This document shows, one piece after another, positions 13,001 to 24,500 of a stretch of 64,000 nucleotides of DNA; within the stretch, counting starts at the first letter, position 1; every line of letters begins with the position of its first letter. The DNA is from Chaunax sp. Z400 (lineage: Eukaryota; Chordata; Actinopteri; Lophiiformes; Chaunacidae), in assembly GCA_037577475.1 (NCBI GenBank), contig CM075201.1, forward strand, positions 8,909,501-8,973,500, read 5' to 3'. The notes under the pieces were generated by a model. It was not told the origin of the DNA. It searched no databases and worked only from the letters and a program-made list of their open reading frames with translations. The position numbers were made by a program, and so were the translations under genes.

Positions 13001-16000
13001 TTGCAAAGAACAGGTCAGGTTTCCAAATTGAGTCCAACATGGACGGGTCCAGGTCTAGAGAATCATCAGGATACTCCTTATATGCCAGTCGGGGGTCATT
13101 CCATTGCTGTCGCAGAAAAACATTGAGCCGATAGTCCTGGAATAAAGTCACGATTAGAAATTAAACTAATTTCTAGTGATGGAAACAAAAATGGATGAAA
13201 ATTAATGCCAAGGGGAGTCATAGTATAATTTTATAAATTTGTCAGATATATTCAGAAACATTTGACTATTTTGCATGTGTGTCTATGCATCTAAGTGTGG
13301 TATCATTTGAATTTGTGAGATGGCCACTTGGACAGGATTAAATCAAAAGTAAGAAACAAATAAACCAGCATTTCTCTCAGCAGATGAGGAGAACTGGGCC
13401 AATGCAAACTTTAACCATGTGAGTGCAAAAAAAAAATTTAAAAAAATACAGACTTAAGTGCTCATTATCTGAACGACAGAAAACTCCACTTACAATATCA
13501 TCAATTAAAATTTGATGGCCCTCCCTCGAGGTATCTTAGAAAATGCATGAGTTTTCCTAACTCTGAATTTGAATACAGTGCAACAGTAAATAAAAACAAA
13601 ACAAGGCCATCAGGTGCACTCAATAAATAAACCATGGGCCTTCCTTTGAGAGAAACAAATACATGAGGAAATCATTGGCGACATTATGTAATACACTTAC
13701 AAGATGGCTTCATTACTCAATCCTAATCTAACGACAGTATGTTTAGGCATCAGGAAACTTTGCTTTAGATGAACACTCAAGAGTGTGATGCATCTGATAA
13801 ATGAGTTTTCATCATCGCAGTTCTCCAAGTAATATAGGCTGAAAACCTTTTTACAGGCAGCAAGTTAAACCAGCGGAGTATAAAGAAATTCGATGTGATT
13901 CATGATTCATTGGTCTGCATTCTTTGTTTTCAAGGAGTAATGTTTACTATATTGTAAAGAAACAGACTACAGGCTACTAAATGTATAAATTCCAATACAT
14001 TAGAATATTTTTTACATTTAAATGTTTTGAAACACAGTGGCACAAAGTAATTAAGTACATTTACTTAGTGAAATATTTTACTCTTTACCCCACCACTCTT
14101 ATTTGACATGTATGTGCTGCGTGATTGCAAAATATAATCAACACATAAATTGATATATCATTATATATTAAGACATTGAGCAGTACATTAAGTACAAGTA
14201 CTTATCATTATCCCCATCTTTACCAACTATCTTTTTAAATATAATTCATGCATTAATGTATTAAAATCCAATAATAGAATATATTAATGTTCTGAAATGG
14301 GACAAAAGCAGAATAACTACTTTAAGTATTGGTACTTTTAAAATGTTTCAGTGCAACTTACTAAAGTTTCATTATAACATTTTACTTGTATTTCTGCACT
14401 GTGGTATCGCTGTTTCACTAAGTAGTACTTCTTCCACCACCTTTGAAACATGACCCATGATGCATGATGCAGACCCAGTAATGTAAATCTGATATTGAAC
14501 GATAAAATGACAATGAACTGGCACCTTCAACGGTCTTTCTTATTAAAGTGACACATTTACGTTGCAATGCATAACATGAGAAAGTACTCTCTCTTACAGA
14601 ATACTTTTTTTAAACCTCATTTTCCCTGGCTACTGCCATCCTATACAGTAAGTAAGAAGCTTACTGGTGGTGCAAGCAGCAGTTATGTGAGAAATCTACA
14701 CATCTGCTACGTCTAAATCCGGGTAATGGAAGACCCGTTAAACTGATACAGATGCCAACACAAGTGCAGGGATTAAAAGGTTAAACCATGACTTCCCGAA
14801 AGTCTACATTATAAGACTCTCCTGATGAATTTGATATGACTAATGTGTATTATAGTTTATATTGGCCTGAATACCACAACTGCCACTTGTAGTTATCATT
14901 TACTGCTGTTACAGTAACAATTACAATGAGGACAAATAGTCGAAAAATGTGTTATTTTGTTAATACTGTGTTTAGTTAGTCCAAATATGATAAAAACAGA
15001 TGCTCACATGCTTATCTGCTCTGTCTTCCAGGCTATAGCAATGTCTTGATCATCAAGTGTGACCACTCAGGTTTATAAAGAAAATTCTCACCATTGTTGT
15101 TTCAGTGATGGATCCAAAGCTGTTGATGAAGATGTTGCAGGTAACGTTGACAGGAGGACCTGATAGGAGCAGATTGTCATCACACATTACAGTGACACAG
15201 TTTTTTTTTTCAATACCACTCACGATGTTTTCTGAAGAGACCTCATGAACTAATGAAGGTGGTAAAATGCTAAGTGTTCGTGCAAAGTAACATCTGCCTG
15301 TTCTCTTCATAGAGTGCAATGCTGTGTCCTGATGAATAGACTCTAGTCCAAGATAACCAGCATGAAATTGGGTTGTCATTTCCAGCACACTCCCATTAGT
15401 GTGGTCGATCTGTCGACTCCCAAAACTTTAAATATTTCAGGGACTCATTTCCTAAGAGAGAATAATTTATTGATTCTTCTTTAGTTACATTAGTGTATAT
15501 ATAGATAATCAGTTGGGATTTATCTAGCATACACTGACGAGAATGTGGAGCAAGTATGAAATAAATATGAAATGCGACCCCTGAGACTGAGGGGGGGAAG
15601 TGTGTCAGAGAGAATCTGCTGGCTTCACTCACAACCAGAGATCAAGATCTTGAAATAAGCCTGTGGGGTAACACATGAGTGTAACTGCACCTTTCTGACA
15701 AAAATAAATCAATCTGAGAGAAGTCTATGTAAAAAAAAAATTTTTTAAATTAAAAAAAAAAATCCTACGGCTATGGGTCAGCATTTAAAACAGTACAACG
15801 CATGACAAAAAAAGGCTTCAATGTGAAAACGACACAGCCTGCAGCATCTCACTTCTAACCCATCTGTGAATGATCTCTGCTACTTCATTGCCCCGACTGT
15901 TATGCAAAATGAGCAGCGCATTTTCTCACACCTGTCCTGACAGAGGACGTCCTCCCACTGCAGGCCACATTGTGTTACCTTTGAAGTTTGGTCTGATGCG

Positions 16001-16684
16001 AGCGTCGTAGCCAGATGTGCGTCCCATCAGTTTGTCCAGAAAGTCAGATGGAGAGGGGGGCTTGGTTGCCCTGCTGGGGAATTTCATCTCCTTACAGAGC
16101 ATAGACCTGTCAGGAGACGGGACACCCAAGTCTGGATGAACTGATTTTTTATTCTTTTGATCTTAATATTCAATATCTCCAATTTTCCCTTGGGAAAAGT
16201 TTGATCTAATTTATACTTAAGATGTACAATATTTATTTTAGCAGGACGAGTGTTTTACTGGCTGGCATCACAAGCATTTTGTAAATCAAAGGTGTTGTAT
16301 CCTTTTTACTTTAAAGTATTCAGAATGAATGTATTAAACTATGATCAGTATAATCTTGCATCTTAAACATCGTCCCTTAAGGTAACTGTAGTCTTTTAAA
16401 TATAAATTACAAAGTATTTCATGCATCATACATGTTGACAAGTCTCCTGGTCAAAGCACAAACTAAATCTAATGTCTCATCAATACTTACATGCAGACAA
16501 ATCATTTTGAATACAGTACATACACTGTCACACAGACATGCATTTACATTACAAACAATCATTTACAGATTTCTCCACTAAATAAGTCCAGGGTGGTTGA
16601 TATACAACTTCAAATTTTCTCTTACCGGCCTTGCAGAGAAATGAGAACTGAAGCCCACACCATAGACAAGATGTGCAACAGCAT
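9797..16684 (-). CDS. glra4: glra4, glycine receptor alpha-4 subunit (ligand-gated Cl- channel)
   Basis: A pentameric Cys-loop chloride-channel subunit of the plasma membrane, gated by glycine. Ten coding exons give 480 aa. Seen in order: a signal peptide (MLLHILSMVWASVLISLQG); the SPSDFLDKLMGRTSGYDARI block; the Cys-loop CPMDLKNFPMDSQTC; the second disulfide loop GYCTKHYNTGKFTC; TM1 in MGYYLIQMYIPSLLTVILSW; TM2 in [20 protein letters not shown] with Gly at the 2' position; TM3 in IDIWMAVCLLFVFAALLEY; a basic intracellular loop; and TM4 with end LRHEDLLAAL. Exon lengths 68, 224, 83, 138 and 215 bp are those I recall for the GlyR alpha family. I favour alpha-4 over alpha-2 from the TM4 region (RIDTISRAVFP, C-terminal ...AL) and the X-linked neighbours; GLRA2 is the main alternative. 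Both neighbours, nufip2 and aifm1, are on the same strand. No promoter could be defined. Confidence 0.93.
10196..10291 (-). CDS. glra4: glra4 exon 9 (predicted 96-bp loop exon)
   Basis: Acceptor TTTTCTCATCAG precedes 10291, and donor CCAGG|GTATGT follows 10196. The 96 bp are open in phase 0-0 and encode 32 residues beginning HASGDGKVKG in the TM3-TM4 intracellular loop. Without it exons 8 and 10 still join in frame, so it may be a cassette exon. I do not recognise the peptide itself. Confidence 0.65.
10654..10812 (-). CDS. glra4: glra4 exon 8 (TM3 and loop start)
   Basis: It encodes VSYVKAIDIWMAVCLLFVF, the rest of TM3, and the basic loop start RQHKEFFRMRKKLREQQ. Donor GAGAGCT|GTGAGT, phase 0. 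Confidence 0.9.
10840..11075 (-). repeat. teleost AAGTACTTTACTTGAG-type repeat in glra4 intron 7
   Basis: Read on the minus strand from 11075, it starts GTGGTGGAAAATAACT and runs through TTGAGTACTGCA, TTTTATGCTACTTTATGCTT and CATTTCAGAGGCAAATATTG. This is the usual text of a very common fish interspersed repeat (probably a non-autonomous DNA transposon). A second fragment of the opposite end lies at about 11395-11487. Confidence 0.65.
11655..11869 (-). CDS. glra4: glra4 exon 7 (TM1-TM2)
   Basis: Its 215 bp encode GKFTCIEVKFYLERQMGYY, TM1, the TM1-TM2 linker and the TM2 pore helix, ending SRASLPK. Pore 2' is Gly, as in alpha-1 and unlike Ala in alpha-2. Confidence 0.95.
11974..12111 (-). CDS. 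glra4: glra4 exon 6
   Basis: Its 138 bp encode FGYTMNDLIFEWLDVGAVQ to LGYCTKHYNT, binding loops F and C. Acceptor CTCCTCCAG; donor CACAG|GTACAT. Confidence 0.94.
12206..12288 (-). CDS. glra4: glra4 exon 5 (Cys-loop)
   Basis: Its 83 bp encode LTLTLSCPMDLKNFPMDSQ and the second Cys-loop cysteine, ending in QLES. Donor GAGAGTT|GTGAGT. Confidence 0.94.
12913..13136 (-). CDS. glra4: glra4 exon 4
   Basis: Its 224 bp encode DYRLNVFLRQQWND through FFANEKGANFHEVTTDNK to NVLYSIR, the principal ligand-binding beta sheet. Confidence 0.95.
14035..14440 (+). repeat. same repeat family, degenerate copy in glra4 intron 3
   Basis: It begins CAGTGGCACAAAGTAATTAA and ends AGTACTTCTTCCACCAC, matching the two ends of the same fish repeat, with a diverged interior. 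Confidence 0.55.
15092..15159 (-). CDS. glra4: glra4 exon 3
   Basis: Its 68 bp encode GPPVNVTCNIFINSFGS and the rest of the first beta strands. Acceptor TCCTATCAG and donor ATG|GTGAGA are both clean. Confidence 0.93.
15979..16106 (-). CDS. glra4: glra4 exon 2
   Basis: Acceptor CTCCTGACAG; donor CAAAG|GTAACA. It encodes SMLCKEMKF then PSPSDFLDKLMGRTSGYD, the mature N-terminus. Confidence 0.92.
16626..16684 (-). CDS. glra4: glra4 exon 1 (signal peptide)
   Basis: The ATG is at 16684-16682. It encodes a 19-residue hydrophobic signal peptide and part of the next codon. Donor GGCCG|GTAAGA, phase 2, joins exactly to exon 2. Confidence 0.82.
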
Positions 16685-18172
16685 TCTTTGTGAAAAAAGT
16701 AAATACAAGATCAATAAAAGAGCTGAAAAAAGAAGGGAAAAAAGCAGAGATGCAGGAACTTCTTGTTGCCTGTTCCAGCCAGGCTCTGGTTCTGTTCTCA
16801 ACTGAGCATCCCTCCCTTCTCCGCAGGTGTAAAATACAGGAAGCTGCTGCTGTATAATTCAAAATCCTCTGGAAGTTTTTTTCCTACCCGTGTTTGTGTG
16901 GTTGGCTTCAAGCTTTATCTCTTTTTTATGGCCATATGCATGTTACAGGAATTACGGCAAGAATATTTAAAGAGACAGGAGCATTTTCAAAGCAAAGCAG
17001 CCAGCATTGCTCTTCATGACATCATCAGTTTAGTAGAAACCTATGGAACTCCGACATATTAATTTACAATAATACAAATATTACAAATATACGTGCTGGG
17101 AAAATACAGATACAATTTATTAAAAATACAATTTTTAAAGATAAAGATTTAAATAAGGTTGTAAATGTACTGTACAGTACTCAACCTGGTTATTAATACA
17201 ATCCACAAAATTGAGTGAACATGAAATATTGGATTTCAAATGCCAGAAATTACTAAAAGTCTTTAAAAAGAGAACATTCACATACAAATGTGTCTATTTG
17301 AATCAAGATTGAATTGTCTACAGTTAGAACATATGTAATTACAGAATATGGGAAATGGGATAAATGTGTTGAGTTCTAATTGAATCAAGTGCAACACATC
17401 TCTGTGTCAGTACACAGCCAGAGGATATACTATACAGTATCTTTAGCAGAGCTGTCCAATATTTCTGGTCTGATAATTTCCATCTTCAAATTGCCTGACA
17501 AATTCTAATATAAATGTGGAAACTCATGTTTATTCCTCCATACAGAGTGGGAGGCAGTTCCGCCATTTACTCATGTAAAATTAATGTCAAAGAAAGGGAT
17601 GGGACGCTATGGCTGCACGTGTTTGCCTCACACTTGAGAGGACGCTCCCCGCTTTGCTCTGGAGCCCAGAGTGTCAAATGGGATAAGAAATGTGTGAGAA
17701 TGCAAAACATGAGTGCATTCCTAATAACAGGAAGCCCACAGCAGGAAAGAAAAACAATGTTTCTGCATGCTTGAACATTTTTACCTCCGGACAAGATAAG
17801 TAGGCCAGGCTTCATTTGAATGTTTTTGTTGGAGTGCACATTGGCTCTATTTAATTTGACTGAACTTCCATACACTGTAAAATCTACTTGTCAGGTGCCC
17901 CGTATACAAGGCTGCTTGTTCCCATTTAAACTAACAATGAGTGCTTTTAGGTCTTTGATATCATCTTGCTTAATTTAAAAAGGTCCAATCACTTCATGCA
18001 TGACTCCAGTGAAAATACTACGCCGCACACATTGACTAAAATCCTTCGGGACAGATGAGTTCAACCACACAGACTTTAACAACCATCACAGCTGCAGGCT
18101 AACGAATCTGTCATCAGTGCTATTCAAGGAGCAAAACTGAAAATAATGGGATCATTCAATTTAAAAATAGCT
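16685..18172. other. intergenic: glra4 5' flank and aifm1 3' flank
   Basis: AT-rich. I see no exon, RNA gene or clear promoter element. The 5' UTR and promoter of glra4 should lie just above 16684. Confidence 0.6.
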
Positions 18173-18178
18173 TTTATT
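18173..18178 (-). terminator. aifm1: aifm1 poly(A) signal
   Basis: AATAAA on the minus strand, about 340 bases past the stop codon. This gives a compact 3' UTR of normal size. Confidence 0.55.
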
Positions 18179-18516
18179 ACAGTTTCTCTCAAGACAAGCT
18201 GCTCTGATCACACAGAGGAAAAAAAAACACTAATCCATGCTCAACATTTTCAGCCTGCTGGGGAAAAGCAGACAAGACAACCACATGATTTTATATTTTT
18301 AAGATGTGATGGTGAATTCTTATGAACAGGGGAAAAAAAGACATAACTGGAGCAGCAGATAGAAATTCCCAATATTTAAGCGACATGACATCATTTACAT
18401 TAATTCTCCCATAATTGCTTGTATGATCAGTTGGGTCTTCAAGAGTGTGGCGATGTCAAACTTCAGTCTTAACGTGAAGTGTAACCCCCCACCAATGAGT
18501 GTCAACCTCCTCCATC

Positions 18517-18588
18517 TTAATCCTCATGGATGTTGAACAGCTTGGCCACTTCATTCAGATCTGCATGTTCCTCTCCATCCTTGATAAT
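18517..18588 (-). CDS. aifm1: aifm1 exon 21 (C-terminus)
   Basis: Acceptor AACTGTAG. It encodes IIKDGEEHADLNEVAKLF then NIHED and a TAA stop, nearly identical to human. Confidence 0.96.
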   Translation of the reverse strand: MIKDGEEHADLNEVAKLFNIHED

Positions 18589-21500
18589 CTACAGTTAACA
18601 GATACAAACTGTTTAAGATGTCCAAGTCTACATTTTAAGTATGACAAAGGATTTCTCTCACAAAGTGACGGTGCTTACCTTCCTTGCGATGGGCATCCTG
18701 TTGAACACGTTCCACAGGATGATGCCCACCACCACTTTGTCTCTCAGGTAGAAGATGACTCCCTTTCCATAGTCGTCTTTGTGCTGCCCCGCAGCGGGAG
18801 CAGGCGATGAGGAGGCCACTGGATTCGTGGCTGTATCCTCCGTTTCACTTTCTGAGCGGATCCCAGTGCCTGTGACACATTTAACGAGCACGACTTAATC
18901 TGACCTGCGGTTTTCAAATGCACCACATTGTGCTGTTTGCAGAATATAGTGCTCCTACTACCTGACTTCTCTGTAGCAGCTTTTGGTGTATCCTTGGCAG
19001 TGGCTTTGGCAAATACTCCGACTGTTGGAAGGCTGCTGTCAACAATCCCAATCGCCTCATAACCAACATCTGGTCCCAGGTCACTCCTGTAAGAAACCAC
19101 ATTAGATTGGAAAACATGTGGAGGGAATACGATTTAAGTTCTCAGAGCAACTTCTCTCTCGTTGATTTATTTTCCTTGTGCACCGACAAGACCTTTGGGT
19201 GCTACAATGAATACACTTAAAAACACTTTTCTTAAGTTAAGCCTATATATATGTTAACATTGCATTTAGACACACTGAAAATTTGTGACAAGTAGTGCCA
19301 ACTGCAAAAACAAATCTGCAAATTTCTGTTGAAATTTCTTTTGTCAGTTCACCATCCAACATTGTACAACCTTTTATTGTACACACAAACGACCACAACA
19401 AACAGGGCTAAGAGGGCAACTTGTTAAGAATGTAGCTGTGGACTTCATTGACAACCACCCCCCCTCACTGCCACCTGATGAGCTGCAAGCTGGCTGATGG
19501 CCTGAAGTAATGTCAAAGCCAGCTGGCCTTGACAGATTACCTGCTGTGTGCAGCTCAAAGAGTGTACATTTAATGTGGCATCCTGTAAACATGATGTCAT
19601 ATGATTCAGAAGCACTCGCTCCTGTGGCACTTTTTCATTCCTGTTGAACTGTTATTTCTTATGAAGTGGTTTTTAGTATGACATTGGCAGTGACAGACTT
19701 ACTGTGCAAACATGGTTTACCTTTGCTGTCCGAACACCAACAGCCTAAGTCTGCAGACACGTTACACTGGCATTCATAAGAATATCAAAATGTTATCTGA
19801 ATACATCTACTGGTGCATAAACTATGATAGTTTTACTAATGGCCCTGTGTTTTTGTAACTGCAGTCAACCCATGTAGTGAGCAGTGTTTCATATTTCCCC
19901 AGCTGCTAAGAGCATGCAGTCAGCATTTGTCTGTGTAGTGTAGGCCCCACCCACTGTAGTTCAATTTTGGGAAACTCCCTATCTTGTCAAGTCCCCCTTT
20001 TAATCATGCAGATGTTTTTAACAAAGTTAGAAAATTTATGATAGGCTTAAAAATGTCTCGCTAAGTGACGCAACCCTCTGCTGGTAACTCCTGTCTAAAT
20101 GTCCTCTAAAGGCATTTTAAATATTTCAGAACGTAATGGTATTTGAGACTTCAAAGCATCCATGCATGTTCAGCTGACTTCCAAAAGGATTAAATCTGAG
20201 TCATTTGCAAAATTATACATGCTGCCCCAGTGCCCACTTACTCATTGAACGTGGACCCATTCAATAAACAATTCAGACTAGATTTTGCTTACTTCAAAAA
20301 AAACAAAAAAAAAACCTCTCCTTTGAACTCCAAGCTGATTTCATAGCTTGCAGTAACATCATTTGTAAGAATGGTTTGAATCTGCGATCAATTAAAACCT
20401 TGGGTTAGCATCACTAACAGGAAATACAAATTTCCGCAGTACCCACCAGAACATAGACTGATGCCAGTAGGGTTTGTTGGCTCCCGTCATGTTCTCTCCT
20501 GCTAGTCTTCCACTCACAACGGCGTGATCATGGTGTTCCACTCGTCTGCGGCCCAGTCTGATGTCATAGAAACACGCAGCATCTCCAGCCTAAAAACAGA
20601 TGGAAGGGATTGAGGACAGCATTAGCATCTATAACTAGCTAGATTACTTTCTTTTTTTTTTTACAGAAGTGCATTGTTTCTGGACTATGACCTGAGTGTG
20701 TGTGGTGGAACACTCCAACCATAATACATGAGGCTGTAAAGGTCAAAAGCATATACAGTATATATATGTATGCATTTCACCATGACCTACTAAATCAGGA
20801 GTACGAAATTAAAATTAAAGAGGTCTAGTTAGAGAAAATGTCCTCCAGCAAAGGTCTATAACATCAGAATGTTCTGATTCAGTGCCATATACATTGCCTT
20901 GAAACATATGAGTTACACTGGTTTTGAATTGCCCATGGGAAGAATTAACATTTTAAAGTCTGCCCATTCTTTCATTAAAAGAATGTCTACTTATTTCTGC
21001 CTCTGGTCTTGTCTCTTTGTATATCCCATTTGCTCAATTGAGATTAAATAATTTATCAGAATGCATACATTTGATCGGCTCACTTCAGCTACCTTATAAA
21101 CAGGAACTTACCACCCAAATATTGGATCTAGCTTGCAGCTCTGCATTGACCCGATAGCCACCAAAGTCAGAGTCCACCTCCAGACCTGCCGACTTAGCGA
21201 GGTCAACATTGGGCTCCAGGCCAACGGCTGCAACAATGTGATCGGTTTTCACCTACAGGATGAAGAATAACATTGTAAGTAACGAATAAGATATTTTGAA
21301 TGACACTGAACTTGTGCAAAATCCCGGACTTACCAGTCGGCCATCCTTCAGATGGATTTCTAGCTTGTCATCTTTGAAGGTCACAGATTTCACCAAAGCT
21401 TCTGAGATGACCTTTACACCCTCTATGAAACCAAAGGCAAAATATTTCATAAAATAAGAAATGACAAGATAAAAATGAATCAGACAGTTCAGACATGCGA

Positions 21501-24500
21501 GAATATAAACTAGACATTAACCTCTCTTGACTTTTTCTGTTGTCCAGTTGCTTAGATACTCAGGCAACACTTTTCCCATGTTGCCCCTCTCAGGGAACAT
21601 CTGAACCACCTCCAGGTCAGACTCATTTGCTGAAGAAAAGAGAAAGAGGATGAGCAATCCAACAACAGATTAAGCCCAAAGCAATTCATTCTGTTAAACA
21701 TGAGCATGAGTAGCCTTACTTCTCCTGCCAAGGGCACAGGCCAGTTCGCTGCCCAAGAAGCCGCCTCCAATGATTGTGACGGACTTGATATTTCTGGAGA
21801 CCTTATCCAATGACCTAAAGTCGTCGATCTGTGGAAGAGAACAAAATTCATATCAAATTTACTCGTTACGCTTTGGTAGTGTTATGCCACACAGTTACTA
21901 TAAACTCATTTAAATGGCCTTAAATGGGTGAGTGACTATTCTCACTGCCAAACAATCTTTAACATGTGACAGTGGGCACTGCAGCCCCCTTAGGACCACT
22001 GAGGTTACTGAGTAATGCATCTTAATTTTCTGCTGTTTTTGACCCTTAAATTAATTTTAATCTCATTAAATCTACATGTGAAATTCTGTTGTTTTTTCAA
22101 TGATTAAACTTATCATTTTCTAGATTAAACCAAATATTTAGTATTTAGCTCAGACTTATTCCAGATTGGTGGAATCTACAATCTACTTCTTGTTGTCCAA
22201 CACTTTCAGAAATACTTCCACCTTTGCCATTACTCCACATACTCACTGTACCATCTGCCAGCAATTCCCAAACTGAAAAAAATAAATAAGCTGTTGCCCC
22301 CTTGTGGCTAAACACTGACCTTACGGAATAAGGTTGTCCTCTTCATCACCTCCTCTCCACCTCGATCAATGACCTGTAGATTTCTTGGCACTCCACCTGA
22401 AAAAAAGCAGCTCAAATTAACTTCCAACTGCTTTAAACAATACGTGGTAATAAACACATTGTTAAGGAGCCTCACCTGTAGCGATTAAACATTTGTCGTA
22501 TGAAATCTCAGTATCGTCATCAAGTTTTACTTTGTTTCCCCTCACATCCATGTGAACAACCTACAATGGATGACATAATCTATTAGTTGTCAGAAATCTC
22601 ATTCAATATAGTCAAAGAGAGTATACAGTTCAGGTATGAATAATTATAATAATATATTAGAATAACAATCATTTTTAATAATAGTTTGTTAAAACAAATA
22701 TAAACCAACCTTTTTACCAGTGAGGACAGCCACCCCCCCATTTTCTGTACTATCCAAGTTTTCTGGATTAATGTAGAATGATGCCGGCTGAAAGTAGATA
22801 CTGCCAAATAAATACAAAAGGTATCAAAATCATTGAACATTTTTTATAATAAAATAAAAGGTTTTTATACATAGACTAGCCAAAAGCTATGAGAAATCTT
22901 CCTACAGTTCCCTTTTAGCAGCTGTTAAATCTAAATCATTCCTGGTAAAAAAAAAAATTAAACATTTGCAGCACAGGAAATAGAGGAAGTTTTATTCTGC
23001 ATCAATACTTGTTTGTTGTGAATACTGCCAAAAAGGGGAAGTCAGTAGTAAGAGTTTGGTAATTGTGGTATCCACACTAGAAGAAGGGCCACCAACAAAA
23101 AGCTATTTTGTAACAATGAAAGCAAACAGTCTAACTGACATCACTGTAATTATCACGTATCCCTGCAGAGACAGATGTTGATTCAGAACAATCAGGCAGA
23201 CGGGCACAGAACCAGAGTTAGACAAACAGAAAAAATTCAAGGCAATAACGTTGAATAAACTAAAAGCACAATACAACAATCTAAAACACACCTCCTTTCC
23301 TTTCCATTCCACTGTTTGAAACGTAGTGTTTCTGTCACACTGGGGTCGTCAGAGAACCACAGTTCCTTGGAAAGAGGTGGTCTCATGTATGGAAGGTTTG
23401 TCTCATCAGTCACTATCAACACCTAGCAGAAACGACACAACACAAACTTGAGAGGAAGAAGAAACTGAGGTTCAAGAAGGTGAACAATGAACGGAGTTGA
23501 CTGACCCTTGCTCCGGGGTCTCTGGCTCGAATAGAACGAGCAGCGGCGAAAGAGGCGGTGCCTCCACCAATAAGAAGGTAGGGGCTGTGTGAGGGGACCT
23601 TGTGGGAGGCAGGCACAGTGTCAACACCTGGAGTTTGCATGAGAGGGAGCGACAGCAAGCATGAGAGAAAGGAAGAGAGACAGAGAGAGAGAGAGAGAGA
23701 GAGGAAGAGAGGGAAAGGCAAAAAAAAGAAAAGGAGAGGAGCATAATTAGTGTATGATCTTGAATGCTCACACAAATACACCTGAAATGAGAATATGGAA
23801 ATGCATTATCATGTGAGTGAATTTAATCATCACCATTAAAAGAACCCATACAATGTGACAAAGAACTTAACAAGTAGAGAGAAGAGCTGTAATGAGAAAA
23901 ATGTTAAAAACATAAAAAGGAGAGAGGCTGTTTGAGATTAACATTAATATTATCAAAATGGGAAGAAGCATCTGTGTCGTGTTTGCCCAACTCCGACTGA
24001 GGCTGGAATGTCGTCTTACCACTGTCTGCCACAACTTCAGGCTGAGGCTGAGGCTCCGGTGGCTCTGCTGCAGGGCTTTCTGCTCCTGCTGTGGGCTCTG
24101 TCAGTATAACCGGAGTATTAACCATTTCACACAAAATAAACCCTCAGACATGGTGAATGTACATGACTGTTTCCATGCATAGGTCGGAATGAGAGCTTAC
24201 CACTCTCCATAACTGGTGCAGGGGTCGGCTCAGTTAGATCTGCTGGGGATGGCTCTGAGGGGGGTGATGGCTCAGAGGGGGGTGATGGCTCAGAGGGGGG
24301 TGATGGCTCTAGTAGCATAGTAGCAAAGTTACATAATAGCCTCAAATGTGCACTTCAACTAAAATGTGAAATCCATCTTTAACCAAGCTGGAATTCTTAT
24401 CTATTCGACTGACAGATGAAAACATCCAATACTTCCAACAGATTGAGTACATTAATGAACTTATTTCCTCTCAAATCTTACCCTCCTCCTCAACTACAGG

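Noticed and set aside
16578..16862. 94-codon minus-strand frame over the glra4 first exon
   Set aside because: It is out of frame with exon 2 of glra4; the correct frame starts at 16684 and encodes a signal peptide.
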